64,000 nt of DNA from DATGMP01 sp035293565 (GCA_035293565.1 DATGMP010000160.1:62001-126000); one strand, 5' to 3'; counted from the first letter of the stretch, positions 46,050-55,157 are shown. The notes: generated by a model from the sequence alone, not told the origin. Translations and numbers: made by a program.

Positions 46050-46071
46050 TTTCGGTCGGATAGAACCCTGG

Positions 46072-46102
46072 AAGGCCCCGCCACGGACGGGGCCTTTTGT
46101 TT
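46072..46102 (+). terminator. Intrinsic terminator between short ORF and asd
   Basis: AAGGCCCCG (46072-46080) pairs with CGGGGCCTT (46088-46096) across a 7-nt loop, directly followed by TTGTTT (part of TTTTGTTT). This is a textbook plus-strand terminator, with no supported gene upstream other than the 25-codon ORF, and it lies 33 nt before the asd start. Confidence 0.8.
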
Positions 46103-46135
46103 GGGGCCCGTCTCCGGCGGTCGATGGAGACGATG

Positions 46136-47161
46136 ATGAGCAAGACCAGCCTGTCCCGCCCGGTGGTGGCGATCGTGGGCGCGACCGGCGCCGTCGGCGT
46201 CGAGTTTCTGCGTTGTCTGGAAGCCCGGAAGTTTCCGGTCGGTCGTCTGCGGCTCCTGGCCTCGGCCCGGTCGGCCGGCAAGACGATGCGCTTCGCCGAT
46301 GCCGACCTCACGATCGAGGAGCTGACGGAAGCAAGCTTCGCCGGGGTGGATATCGCCCTGTTCTCAGCCGGAGGCTCGATCTCCAAGCGCTATGGGCCGA
46401 TCGCGGTCAAGGCGGGTGCGGTCGTGGTCGATAATTCATCGGCCTTCCGAATGGATCCGGAGGTCCCGCTCGTCATCCCGGAGATCAATCCCGGCGCGAT
46501 CGCGTCTCACAAGGGAATCATCGCGAACCCGAATTGCTCGACCATCATCGCCATCACGCCGCTCTGGCCGATCCACCGACGCAACCCGATCCGCCGCCTG
46601 ATCGCCGCCACCTATCAGGCGGCATCCGGCGCCGGCGCCGCGGCGATGGAGGAGCTTCGTGAATCCACCCGCGCGCATCTCGAGGGACGCGACTTCGCCC
46701 CTACCGTCCTGCCGCACCCCTATGCCTTCAACCTCTTCAGCCACAACGCGAAGGTCGATCCGGCGACCGGCTATAATGAGGAAGAGACGAAGATGATGAA
46801 GGAGACGCGCAAGATTTTCGCCGACGATTCGATCCGCGTCACCGCGACCTGCGTCCGGGTTCCGGTGTTGCGCGCCCATTCAGAGGCGCTCGATTTCGAA
46901 TGCGAGCGGCCGATCACGCCGGCCGAGGTGCGCAGCATCCTGTCCGATGCGCCGGGCGTGCAGATCGTCGACGACATCGATCGCAACTACTTCCCGATGC
47001 CCAAGGACGCCTCCGGCCAGGACGACATTCTGGTCGGCCGAATCCGGCAGGATATGAGCGACCCGTCGGGCCGCTCGATCGCGATGTTCGTTGCTGGTGA
47101 TCAGCTCCTAAAGGGAGCCGCGCTCAACGCGGTCCAGATCGCCGAGCACCTGGTTCGATGA
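46136..47161 (+). CDS. asd: Aspartate-semialdehyde dehydrogenase
   Basis: The 341-residue protein has the NADP motif VAIVGATGAVGVEFLR, the catalytic Cys in NPNCSTI, substrate residues in AATYQAASGAGAAAMEEL, and the C-terminal VPVLRAHSEALDFECE with the active-site His. It makes aspartate semialdehyde for Lys, Thr, Met and diaminopimelate synthesis. The ATG at 46136 has GGAG 6 nt upstream; an ATG at 46133 is adjacent. Possible attenuation by the terminator upstream. Confidence 0.96.
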   Translation: MSKTSLSRPVVAIVGATGAVGVEFLRCLEARKFPVGRLRLLASARSAGKTMRFADADLTIEELTEASFAGVDIALFSAGGSISKRYGPIAVKAGAVVVDNSSAFRMDPEVPLVIPEINPGAIASHKGIIANPNCSTIIAITPLWPIHRRNPIRRLIAATYQAASGAGAAAMEELRESTRAHLEGRDFAPTVLPHPYAFNLFSHNAKVDPATGYNEEETKMMKETRKIFADDSIRVTATCVRVPVLRAHSEALDFECERPITPAEVRSILSDAPGVQIVDDIDRNYFPMPKDASGQDDILVGRIRQDMSDPSGRSIAMFVAGDQLLKGAALNAVQIAEHLVR

Positions 47162-47175
47162 GGCTGCCGCAGCGA

Positions 47176-47709
47176 TCAGCGATCGTCGCGGAAGCGCTCG
47201 CCGAACCCGCCATGGCCGAAATGGTGGCTGAAATGCGGCGTTAGAAACTCGTTCGCCAGCCGCTTCTGCTCATCCGAAAAGGATGCGTAGAGCGGCTGGG
47301 CGACGGCGATCAGGTCCGACAGGTTCGCGGCCGCCGTCGACAGCATCTTCTGCCGCTGCTCCATCCTGTCGATCATGGTGAGGTTGGCGTCCTTGTAGGC
47401 CCGCAGCGCCGTCACCATCGCATCCTTTTCCTTGGCTTGCTTGCGCATCACGTCGGCGAAGGCGTTCCACGGCTTGGATTGCGCATCGGTGATCTTGAGC
47501 GCCGTCTTGAGAAAGGCCAAGCGCGGCTCGACGAGCTCGCTGGGCAGGAGATGATGTCGCTCCGCCTGTCCGTCATCCGCGCCGCCGCCTTTTGCGTCGA
47601 ATGCAAAGGCCTGTCCATCCATTACCAGCGGCAGGACGACGAGCGAACCGCCGAGCGCGGTCGCGAAGGAAAGCGCAGCTATGATTTTTGCCGGCGCAAG
47701 CTTGAACAT
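47176..47709 (-). CDS. Spy/CpxP-like (LTXXQ) periplasmic protein
   Basis: From the ATG at 47709, with GGAG 7 nt upstream, the 177-residue protein has a signal peptide (IIAALSFATALGGSLVVLPLV). The mature helical protein has LKTALKITDAQSKPWNAFAD and MEQRQKMLSTAAANLSDL, the helical pattern of Spy/CpxP-type chaperones, and a His-rich tail (HFSHHFGHGGFGERF) that may bind metal. It converges on asd and lies downstream of the PAS kinase on the same strand, 86 nt after its stop. Confidence 0.8.
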   Translation of the reverse strand: MFKLAPAKIIAALSFATALGGSLVVLPLVMDGQAFAFDAKGGGADDGQAERHHLLPSELVEPRLAFLKTALKITDAQSKPWNAFADVMRKQAKEKDAMVTALRAYKDANLTMIDRMEQRQKMLSTAAANLSDLIAVAQPLYASFSDEQKRLANEFLTPHFSHHFGHGGFGERFRDDR

Positions 47710-47795
47710 GATCGCTCCGATCGAGGTCATTCGGGCTCAGCATCGCCCGACTTCTCGCACGTGGAGCGGCGGCCAATCCTGCGCCGAGGCGCGCC

Positions 47796-49736
47796 CTATT
47801 GAACCGGCAGGGCGCGTCGCTCCTGAACGGCGCTGACGGCGGCCTCGATGCGCCCGATCAGGCGGGGCAGCACGATCTCGACCGTCGTCCCTTTGCCCTC
47901 GGTGCTGGTGATGACGAGCTCGCCGCCATGCAGCTCGCAAAGCTTTTTCGCGATCGACAGGCCCAGACCTGTCCCATCATGCTTGCGCGACAGGGAGCTT
48001 TCGACCTGGACGAAAGGCTGCGCGATCCGCGCCAGATCGGCCTGGGAAATACCGCAACCCGTGTCGGCGACGGTGATGCCGATGCCGTTTTCGGTAATGC
48101 TCGTGAAAGCGCTCACCGAGCCGCCGGTCGGCGTGAATTTGATCGCGTTCGACAGCACGTTCAGCATGACCTGCTTGAGCTTCACATAATCGCCGTCGAC
48201 CTCCAGCTGCTCCGAGGGGCGGATGAGCTTGAGATCGACGCCGGCCGTCGTGGCCAGGCCGCTCACGAGCGCGACCGAGGTGACCAGAAGCTCATCCACA
48301 TCGACCGCCCCGAGATCGAGGGTCACCATGCCGGCCTCGATCTTGGACAGGTCGAGAATCGTATTGATGAGGGTGAGCAGATGCCGACCGCTGGCGCTGA
48401 TGTCGTGGAGATACTCGCTGTAGCCTTGCTGCCAGCCATCCCGCTCGACGCCTTGCTCGATCAGCTCGGAGAAGCCGATAATGGCGTTGAGCGGCGTGCG
48501 GAGCTCATGGCTCATATTGGCAAGGAACTGTCCCTTCGCGCGGCTCGCAGCCTCAGCCTCCTCCTTCATCTGCAACAGCTCGGCCTCGGCGCGCCTGCGG
48601 TCCGATACGTCGCGTGAAATGATCACCCAGCGATGAGATCCGTCGTCCAGCTTTTGTGCCGGATAGACGCGCGCCTCGATCCAGATCGAAAGACCTAGGC
48701 GATTGCGGGCGCGGAACTCGATCGGCTGGCCGTCACCCTTCTGAAGCGCTGCGGCAAGAGCGCGGGCGCTCGCGCGGCTGGCCTCGTCGGTCTGAAGGAT
48801 CTCGGCATCCTTGCCGATCAGCGTCTCTAAGCTGCCGCCGAACAGCTCGATGAACTGAGGATTGACATAGATGATCTTGGTCTTTCCGGTCGGCGCGGGC
48901 TCGGTTTCCATGACGATGATCGAATCCGACGACCGGACGACGACGTTTCGCAGCAGCTCGAGCTGGTCCTCCGCCCGCTTTTCGCGGGTGACGTCGCGGA
49001 TCACGCCGCTGAAGATGACCGTTCCGTCGGGCTCGCGCCGCGGGATCAGCGATTCGCGGAACCATTTGAGCTTGTCTTGGCCGTCGCGCGCGCGAAAATC
49101 GAAGCGGATGCTGGCGAGCGTTCGCGCGCTCTGTTCGAACATCGCGCCCATGCGCGCCGTCTCTTCGGGCGTCACCGCCATGCGCGCATGGATGGCCATC
49201 GGGTCGGCGCCGATGAATTCCGGCGGCAGGTTCATCACCCGGCACAGCTCTTCCGTCGCTCGCGGAAAGACGTAGTTGCCATTGGGCTCCCGGCGGACCT
49301 CGGTAACGGCGCCGACGCTCTCCGCGTCGAAATTTTGCGCATGGGCGAGCTGCTCCTGGGCTTCGAGTTCTTCGGTAATGTCCCGCGCGCTTCTTTGGAC
49401 GCCTCCATTTCGGGTCGGACGCTCTTGCACCCGGATCGTGCGCCCGTCGGAGGTCCTGTATTCGTGCGACCGGTCGCTTCCGAGGCCGGAAATCCGCTCC
49501 TCGATATGGCTGGCGAAGTCGATCGACCCGAAATTCGCCTTGATGAAGGGCTCGATCTGCGGGCCGGCGCAGAGGCGGCGCACAATATCGGCATAGGACG
49601 ACCCGCGCCGAATGAGATCGCGCGCGGCCGCCCATTCGATCTCGAGCCCGGAATCCCAGTCGACGAGCTTTCCGTCGCTGTCGATCAGCGCGAAGCTCTG
49701 ACGGAACTCCCGCGGGGGAGAAGACCCATCCGACAT
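47796..49736 (-). CDS. Cytoplasmic multi-PAS sensor histidine kinase
   Basis: The 646-residue protein has no transmembrane segment. It carries three PAS-like regions (about 12-125, 140-265 and 270-395; the last has IIYVNPQFIELFGG), a HisKA domain with the phosphoacceptor in FLANMSHELRTPLNAIIGFSE, and a complete HATPase with N box NVLSNAIKFTPTGG, G1 DTGCGIS and G2 HDGTGLGLSIAK. The partner regulator is not obvious; it is not next to a receiver-only gene. It is divergent from the ior genes. The third PAS has GKDAEILQ where LOV domains have a reactive Cys, so it is not a LOV sensor. Confidence 0.92.
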   Translation of the reverse strand: MSDGSSPPREFRQSFALIDSDGKLVDWDSGLEIEWAAARDLIRRGSSYADIVRRLCAGPQIEPFIKANFGSIDFASHIEERISGLGSDRSHEYRTSDGRTIRVQERPTRNGGVQRSARDITEELEAQEQLAHAQNFDAESVGAVTEVRREPNGNYVFPRATEELCRVMNLPPEFIGADPMAIHARMAVTPEETARMGAMFEQSARTLASIRFDFRARDGQDKLKWFRESLIPRREPDGTVIFSGVIRDVTREKRAEDQLELLRNVVVRSSDSIIVMETEPAPTGKTKIIYVNPQFIELFGGSLETLIGKDAEILQTDEASRASARALAAALQKGDGQPIEFRARNRLGLSIWIEARVYPAQKLDDGSHRWVIISRDVSDRRRAEAELLQMKEEAEAASRAKGQFLANMSHELRTPLNAIIGFSELIEQGVERDGWQQGYSEYLHDISASGRHLLTLINTILDLSKIEAGMVTLDLGAVDVDELLVTSVALVSGLATTAGVDLKLIRPSEQLEVDGDYVKLKQVMLNVLSNAIKFTPTGGSVSAFTSITENGIGITVADTGCGISQADLARIAQPFVQVESSLSRKHDGTGLGLSIAKKLCELHGGELVITSTEGKGTTVEIVLPRLIGRIEAAVSAVQERRALPVQ

Positions 49737-49869
49737 CCGAACAAAGAACCCATTCGGTTGAAAAAACTCGCGACTCTTAGCTTGCGTTGCAGAAATGCAG
49801 AAAGGGTAAACGGCCGTGATAATGCTCCCGGATGAGGAGGGTTCGCCGGGCGCTGGACGTCGTGCTAGA

Positions 49870-49883
49870 TTGCCCTAGATCAA
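49870..49883 (+). promoter_or_regulatory. FNR/Anr-like box before iorA (weak)
   Basis: TTGCC-CTAG-ATCAA matches the FNR/Anr consensus TTGAT-N4-ATCAA at 8 of 10 positions, with the right half perfect. It lies 66 nt upstream of the iorA-like ATG. Oxygen-dependent control would suit a molybdenum hydroxylase, but a single imperfect site is weak. Confidence 0.3.
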
Positions 49884-49948
49884 GCTTGCGCCGGCTCCTG
49901 GCGTCCTCCGACGATCCGGGCTCACGGCCGCCATCGGGAGATTCGCGG

Positions 49949-50404
49949 ATGATCGTTCTAACGGTGAACGGGAAGCGGCATGAGCTGGATGTCGAGCCCG
50001 AAACCCCCTTGCTCTGGGCGCTGCGGGACGAGATCGGCCTCACCGGCACGAAATATGGCTGCGGCATCGCTCAGTGCGGCGCCTGCACGGTTCATTTGAA
50101 CGGCGATGCCGTAAGGTCCTGCCAGGTCGCCGTCAGCGACGCCAACGGTGCGAAAATCACGACGATCGAAGGCCTGTCGGAGGACGGCAGTCATCCGGTG
50201 CAGAAGGCATGGATCGCCGAGGATGTGCCGCAGTGCGGGTATTGCCAGTCCGGCCAGATCATGGCCGCGGTAGCTTTGCTCCAAAAGAACCCCAAGCCGA
50301 CGGACGCGCAGATCGACGAAGAGATCACCAATATCTGCCGCTGCGGGACCTATCCCAGGCTGCGGGCGGCGATCCATCGCGCCGCCGCGCTGACGAACGG
50401 CTGA
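49949..50404 (+). CDS. 2Fe-2S subunit of an isoquinoline oxidoreductase-type Mo hydroxylase
   Basis: From the ATG at 49949 (GGGAGA upstream) the 151-residue protein has the plant-type ferredoxin cluster motif GCGIAQCGACTVHLNG and the second cluster motif CGYCQSGQIMAA with CRCGTYPRL. It is the small electron-transfer subunit (IorA-like) of the xanthine oxidase superfamily. It is followed 21 nt later by the large subunit. No FAD subunit gene is present, typical of the Ior/aldehyde type that passes electrons to cytochromes. Confidence 0.93.
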   Translation: MIVLTVNGKRHELDVEPETPLLWALRDEIGLTGTKYGCGIAQCGACTVHLNGDAVRSCQVAVSDANGAKITTIEGLSEDGSHPVQKAWIAEDVPQCGYCQSGQIMAAVALLQKNPKPTDAQIDEEITNICRCGTYPRLRAAIHRAAALTNG

Positions 50405-50425
50405 TCGAGTCCGAAGGAGGCGACC

Positions 50426-52621
50426 ATGGGCCATATCGAACGAGTCGGCATCGGCCGACGGGCTTTCATCCGGGCTTCGGCAAGCGCGGCCGGCGGACTG
50501 GCGATCGGGGTTGCGATTCCGGGCTTCGCGGCGCTGCCGCCGATGGCGCCCGAGCCCTGGGACAAGGCCGCAACCGGCGGCGCCGAGGTCAATGCCTGGA
50601 TCGTGATCGAGCCTGATGATTCGGTCATCATTCGGGTCGCGAAGTCAGAGATGGGCGAGGGGATCTTGACCGCGCTGCCGATGATCGTTGCCGAAGAGCT
50701 CGCCTGCGATTGGAGCAAGGTGCGGGCCGAATATGCCTCCGCCAACCGCAACATCCGCGAGAACGGCGTCTATAAGCTGATGATCACCGGCGGCAGCGCC
50801 GCGGTGCGGGGCTCGCGGCCCTATCTACAGCAGGCCGGGGCCAGCGCCCGCGCGCGACTCGTCGCGGCGGCGGCGAAGCGCTGGAGCGTCGCGGCCCAAG
50901 ATTGCCAGGCCGGCGACGGCAAGGTCACGCATTCAGCCAGCGGGCGCAGTCTCGGTTACGGGGCGCTCGCTGCGGACGCGGCAAAGGTAAAGCTCGACGC
51001 CGAGCCGGCCATCAAGACGCCCGATCAGTACACGCTGATGGGCAAGCCGATGGCGCGCCTCGATACGCCGGTCAAAGTCACCGGCAAGGCGGTATTCGGG
51101 ATCGATGTGCGACTGCCGGGAATGCTCTACGCCGCAGTTGTCGCTTGCCCGGTGCCGGGCGGATCTCTCAAGAAATATGACGAGAAAGCCGTGCTGGGTC
51201 GCCGCGGCGTCAAGGCGGTGGTGCCGGTCCCGCATGGAGTCGCGGTGGTCGCCGATCGCTTCTGGCGGGCCAAGGAGGCTGTGGCCGCGCTGCCGGTCGA
51301 ATGGGATTACGGCGCCGGCGCGGGCACCGACAGCGCCCAGTTCCGCAAGGATTACCTGACCGCCCTCGACGGCCCGGCGCTGGTCGCCAAGACCGTCGGC
51401 GACACGGCGACCGCGATGAGCGGCGGCAAGCCGATCGAGGCGGTCTATGAGGTGCCGCACGTCGCGCACGCCACCATGGAGCCGCTCAACTGCACCGCCC
51501 ATGTCCAGCCGGAGAAGGTCGAACTCTGGATGGGCACGCAGGCGGCGGACATGACCGCCCGGATGGCTGCCAAGGCGGCCGGCGTCGCGCCGGAAAATGT
51601 CTATGTCCACAATTGCTTCCTCGGCGGCGGGTTCGGCCGTCGCGCGGTCAATGACGAGATGCTCCAGGCGATCGCGGCCTCCAAGGCGGTCGGCAAACCG
51701 GTCAAGCTGATCTGGACGCGCGAGGAGGACATGCGGCACGACCGATACCGGCCGCAGGCGGCGATCCGCTTCAAGGCGGCGCTGGGCCCGGACGGCATGC
51801 CCGTTGCCTGGGAGGCGCGGACGGCCGTCGGCTCGATCCTGAAGTCCCTGGGCGACGCCTTCCCGATTCCGATGGGCTCCAACCCGATCGAGCCCATGGC
51901 CGTCGAAGGGCTGGCGAACATGCCTTATGCGGTTCCCAACCTGAAGGTCGATTGCGTGATCAAGAACACGCATATCCCGGTGATGTTCTGGCGCTCGGTC
52001 GGCAGCTCGCAGAACGCCTTCGCGGTGGAGAGCTATATCGACGAGCTCGCCCACGCTGCCGGCCAGGATCCCTATCAGTATCGGCGCAAGCTGCTGGCCG
52101 GAAAGGCTGATTTCCTGGGCGTCCTGGACAAGCTGGCGGAGAAGTCGGGCTGGGGCGAGACGCTGCCGCTCGGCAAGGGCCGCGGCATCGCCATACACGA
52201 ATCCTTCGGCACGATCGTCGGTCAGGTGGTGGACGTGGCGGTCGATCCCAAGGGCGCGGTCAAGGTCGAACGGGTGGTCGTGGTCGTCGATTGCGGCCAT
52301 GTGGTCAATCCGAGGACCGTCGAGATGCAGATGGAGAGCGGCGTCATTTATGGTCTGACGGCCGCGCTCTACGACGAGATCACGGTCAAGGACGGGCAGG
52401 TCGAGCAGAGCAATTTCGACAATTATCCAATGGTCCGCATGGCGGATTCGCCGAAGATCGAAACCTATTTCGCGCTGTCGGGCGGTGAGAAATGGGGCGG
52501 AATCGGCGAACCCGGCACGCCGCCGATTGCGCCTGCGCTCTGCAACGCGATCTTTGCCGCGACCGGTAAGCGGATCCGCCAATTGCCGATCAAAAACACG
52601 GATCTGTCGAGCCGCAGCTGA
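50426..52621 (+). CDS. Molybdopterin-binding large subunit (IorB-like)
   Basis: The 731-residue protein begins with a twin-Arg signal (GIGRRAFIRASASAAGGLAIG) and shows Mo-cofactor signatures NCFLGGGFGRRAV and MFWRSVGSSQNAFAVESYIDELA and the catalytic-Glu loop GGIGEPGTPPIAPAL. It is the catalytic subunit of an isoquinoline/aldehyde-type oxidoreductase exported by Tat with its small subunit. The substrate is unknown. GAAGGAGGCG precedes the ATG. Confidence 0.92.
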   Translation: MGHIERVGIGRRAFIRASASAAGGLAIGVAIPGFAALPPMAPEPWDKAATGGAEVNAWIVIEPDDSVIIRVAKSEMGEGILTALPMIVAEELACDWSKVRAEYASANRNIRENGVYKLMITGGSAAVRGSRPYLQQAGASARARLVAAAAKRWSVAAQDCQAGDGKVTHSASGRSLGYGALAADAAKVKLDAEPAIKTPDQYTLMGKPMARLDTPVKVTGKAVFGIDVRLPGMLYAAVVACPVPGGSLKKYDEKAVLGRRGVKAVVPVPHGVAVVADRFWRAKEAVAALPVEWDYGAGAGTDSAQFRKDYLTALDGPALVAKTVGDTATAMSGGKPIEAVYEVPHVAHATMEPLNCTAHVQPEKVELWMGTQAADMTARMAAKAAGVAPENVYVHNCFLGGGFGRRAVNDEMLQAIAASKAVGKPVKLIWTREEDMRHDRYRPQAAIRFKAALGPDGMPVAWEARTAVGSILKSLGDAFPIPMGSNPIEPMAVEGLANMPYAVPNLKVDCVIKNTHIPVMFWRSVGSSQNAFAVESYIDELAHAAGQDPYQYRRKLLAGKADFLGVLDKLAEKSGWGETLPLGKGRGIAIHESFGTIVGQVVDVAVDPKGAVKVERVVVVVDCGHVVNPRTVEMQMESGVIYGLTAALYDEITVKDGQVEQSNFDNYPMVRMADSPKIETYFALSGGEKWGGIGEPGTPPIAPALCNAIFAATGKRIRQLPIKNTDLSSRS

Positions 52622-52634
52622 GCGCCCGAACGCG

Positions 52635-53297
52635 ATGGCTACCGACGTCTCGGCGCGACGCACCATCTATGTGATTGCCGACGACGATTCCCTGATCCAT
52701 GCGCTCGCGCAGCACCGTCAGCCGGCGGCCGGGTGGCGCTTCGCCGCCCTGTCGGGGCCGCCGGAGCCGGATTCACTCGTCATCCTCGATCTCGATGACG
52801 AGGCGCGGCGGAGCGAGGCCGCCGCGCGGCTGCGGGCCGACGGTCACGCCGGGCCGCTCCTGATTTTGGGAACGATCCAGGCGCCCCTGGACGAAGAGGA
52901 CGAGCCGATCAGCCGCCCCACGCGGCTTGGTCTGCTCCTCGCGCGCGTCGACGCGCATGCTTCCGAGCCGGAATGGGCCCGCAGCCGGCGCCTCGGCCCG
53001 TACGAGTTCGCGCCCGCCGACCGCGAGCTGCGTCTCGAATCCGACTCCATCCGGCTGACGGAGCTCGAATGCAAACTCCTGGCGTGCCTCGCCGAGGGCG
53101 AGGGCTCCGTCATCGGACGCGAAGAGCTTTTGGCCCGTGTTTGGGGCTATTCGAGCGGCGTCGCCACGCATACGGTCGAGACTCACATCTGGCGCCTGCG
53201 CCAGAAGATCGAGACAGACGATCCGGCGACCCGCTTCCTGGTGACCGAGGCGGGCGGCTATCGCTTGGCTCCCACGCAGCCTGCAGAGTCGCATTAG
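52635..53297 (+). CDS. OmpR-type response regulator with an atypical receiver
   Basis: From the ATG at 52635 the 220-residue protein has an N-terminal receiver-like domain (VIADDDSLIHALAQ, LVILDLDDEARR) and a C-terminal winged helix (LGPYEFAPADRELRLESDSIRLTELECKLL, THTVETHIWRLRQKIE, FLVTEAGGYRLAP). The receiver keeps the acidic pair and candidate Asp, but the conserved Lys position reads ISRPTRLG, an Arg. It lies 13 nt after the Mo-hydroxylase gene. No kinase is adjacent on the strand. Confidence 0.85.
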   Translation: MATDVSARRTIYVIADDDSLIHALAQHRQPAAGWRFAALSGPPEPDSLVILDLDDEARRSEAAARLRADGHAGPLLILGTIQAPLDEEDEPISRPTRLGLLLARVDAHASEPEWARSRRLGPYEFAPADRELRLESDSIRLTELECKLLACLAEGEGSVIGREELLARVWGYSSGVATHTVETHIWRLRQKIETDDPATRFLVTEAGGYRLAPTQPAESH

Positions 53298-53315
53298 GAT
53301 TCCAAGGAGAGCTGG

Positions 53316-55091
53316 ATGCGCTTCATCGTTCGCTTTCTCGCTGTGGTCGGCCTGATCTTCATCTTGCTGATCGCAGGAACGGTGGTTGCGATCTCGCGCC
53401 TCCATGTCGCGGGCAGAGCGCCGGAGCCGGTCGCGGACAACTCGGTACTGAGCCTGACCGTGCAGGGTCCCTTCACCGAGGAGTTGCCGATCCAGACCGG
53501 ATTCGCGTCCCCCTTCACACGGCGCGCGGCCAAGCTCAGGGATGTGATCGCCGCCATCGATCGAGCCGCCAAGGACTCCCGGGTCAAAGGCATGATCATC
53601 AAGATCGATGCGTCTCCCGGCCTTGCGCAGGTCCAAGAGCTACGGGGCGCGATCGCGCGGTTCCGCGCGGCCAACAAGTTCGTCTACGCCTATGCCGACG
53701 ATTTTGGCGAAGGCGCGCCCGGCAATGGCCAGTATGCGCTGGCTTCAGCCGCGGACCAGATCTGGATCCAGCCCTTGGGGGAGCTGACGCTCAGCGGGAT
53801 CACGCTCGAGCAGCCCTTCTTCAAGGATGCGCTCGCCAAGCTCGACATCGAACCCGAATTCTCAAAGCGGGCTGACTACAAGACCGCGCCCGAGACCTTC
53901 ACCGAGAAGGGCTTCACGCAGCCGGCGCGGGAGATGATGGAAAGCCTCGCCAACGATCTGACGATGCAGCTCGTCTCCGATATCAGCCAGAGCCGCAAGC
54001 TTCAGCCTGACGATGTTCGACAGATCCTGGCGCGCGGGCCGCTCGCCGCGCGCGAGGCCGTCGAGGCCAAGCTGATCGACCATGTCGGCTACGCCGACGA
54101 GGCCGTCGCTGCGGCAAGACAGGCCGCGGGCGAGGGGGAGAAGCTGGTGCCCGTCATCGATTACGCGAGCGCGACCGAGCCGCACGGCAAGCCCAATATC
54201 GCGCTGGTGTACGAGGTGGGCACGATCGGTCGCGCCGCCGGCCCGATCGACCCCACAAAGGACGAGCACGACATCACACGGGGCGATACGGTCCTGCGCG
54301 GATTGGCCAAGGCGGCCGCCGACCCGGCGATCAAGGCGATCGTTCTCAGGGTCGACAGCCCTGGCGGTTCGGTCTCGGGTTCGGAAACGGTCCGCCGGGC
54401 AGTCGATAAGGCCAAGGACGCCGGGAAGAAGATCATCGTCTCCATGGGCGCGACGGCGGCCTCGGGCGGCTATTGGATTTCCGTCGATGCCGACAAGATC
54501 GTCGCCGATCCCGCAACTCTGACGGGGTCGATCGGCGTGTTCTCGGGGAAGTTCGTGATCGCGAAGGGGTTGGCCGATCTCGGGATCACGACCGACCGCA
54601 CGTCCGACGGGGGCTTTGCGACCATGGAATCGCCCTTCAGCCCCTTCACGCCGGATCAGCTTCAGAAGCTGAACGCGTCTCTCGACCAGATTTATGACGG
54701 CTTCATCGCCAGGGTCGCCGCCGGTCGCAAGCTGCCGCCGGCCGTCGTGGCGCAGTCCGCCGGCGGGCGGGTCTGGACGGGCCAGCAGGCGAAAGAACGG
54801 GGACTGGTGGACCAGCTCGGCGGCCTGACGGATGCGGAGCAGGTCGCGCATGATGCGGCCGCCATTCCCGCCGACCAGCCGGTCGTCGTCGCAGTCTATC
54901 CCAAGCCGCTCTCGCCTTTCGCCGCGATCCGCGAGCTCCTCACGGATGGCGCCGACCTGGACGAGGAGGGGCGCGCGGCCATCGCCGGCCTCGACGGGCC
55001 GGTGGGGGATTTGGCGCGTGCGCTCTTGCCGGTATTCCGCAAGCCGGAGGGCGCCATGGCCCAGATGCCCGATCTCGGGGTCATGCAATAA
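53316..55091 (+). CDS. sppA: Signal peptide peptidase SppA, 67-kDa type
   Basis: The 591-residue protein has an N-terminal membrane anchor (FLAVVGLIFILLIAGTVVAI) and tandem S49 domains. The catalytic Lys lies in SKRADYKTAPETF of the first half and the catalytic Ser in GATAASGGYWIS of the second. It degrades cleaved signal peptides in the inner membrane. AAGGAGAG precedes the ATG. It follows the response regulator by 18 nt. Confidence 0.95.
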   Translation: MRFIVRFLAVVGLIFILLIAGTVVAISRLHVAGRAPEPVADNSVLSLTVQGPFTEELPIQTGFASPFTRRAAKLRDVIAAIDRAAKDSRVKGMIIKIDASPGLAQVQELRGAIARFRAANKFVYAYADDFGEGAPGNGQYALASAADQIWIQPLGELTLSGITLEQPFFKDALAKLDIEPEFSKRADYKTAPETFTEKGFTQPAREMMESLANDLTMQLVSDISQSRKLQPDDVRQILARGPLAAREAVEAKLIDHVGYADEAVAAARQAAGEGEKLVPVIDYASATEPHGKPNIALVYEVGTIGRAAGPIDPTKDEHDITRGDTVLRGLAKAAADPAIKAIVLRVDSPGGSVSGSETVRRAVDKAKDAGKKIIVSMGATAASGGYWISVDADKIVADPATLTGSIGVFSGKFVIAKGLADLGITTDRTSDGGFATMESPFSPFTPDQLQKLNASLDQIYDGFIARVAAGRKLPPAVVAQSAGGRVWTGQQAKERGLVDQLGGLTDAEQVAHDAAAIPADQPVVVAVYPKPLSPFAAIRELLTDGADLDEEGRAAIAGLDGPVGDLARALLPVFRKPEGAMAQMPDLGVMQ

Positions 55092-55118
55092 TCTGTTGCG
55101 CTCCAGCGCCGTGCCGGG

Positions 55119-55146
55119 CCCAATGGCGGAAACAAACGCCATTGGG
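55119..55146 (+). other. Perfect 10-bp hairpin in front of doxX
   Basis: CCCAATGGCG (55119-55128) is exactly complementary to CGCCATTGGG (55137-55146), with an 8-nt loop. The 3' arm ends in the G-run that also serves as ribosome-binding site for the doxX ATG at 55158, so folding could hide it. There is no T-tract, so this is not an ordinary terminator. Confidence 0.5.
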
Positions 55147-55157
55147 GGGTACACGCC

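Noticed and set aside
48820..48930. LOV photoreceptor domain in the PAS kinase
   Set aside because: The region reads GKDAEILQ; the flavin-binding Cys of LOV domains is absent.
50933..52666. A 577-codon minus-strand frame opposite the Mo-hydroxylase
   Set aside because: Antisense shadow of a gene with clear molybdopterin motifs.
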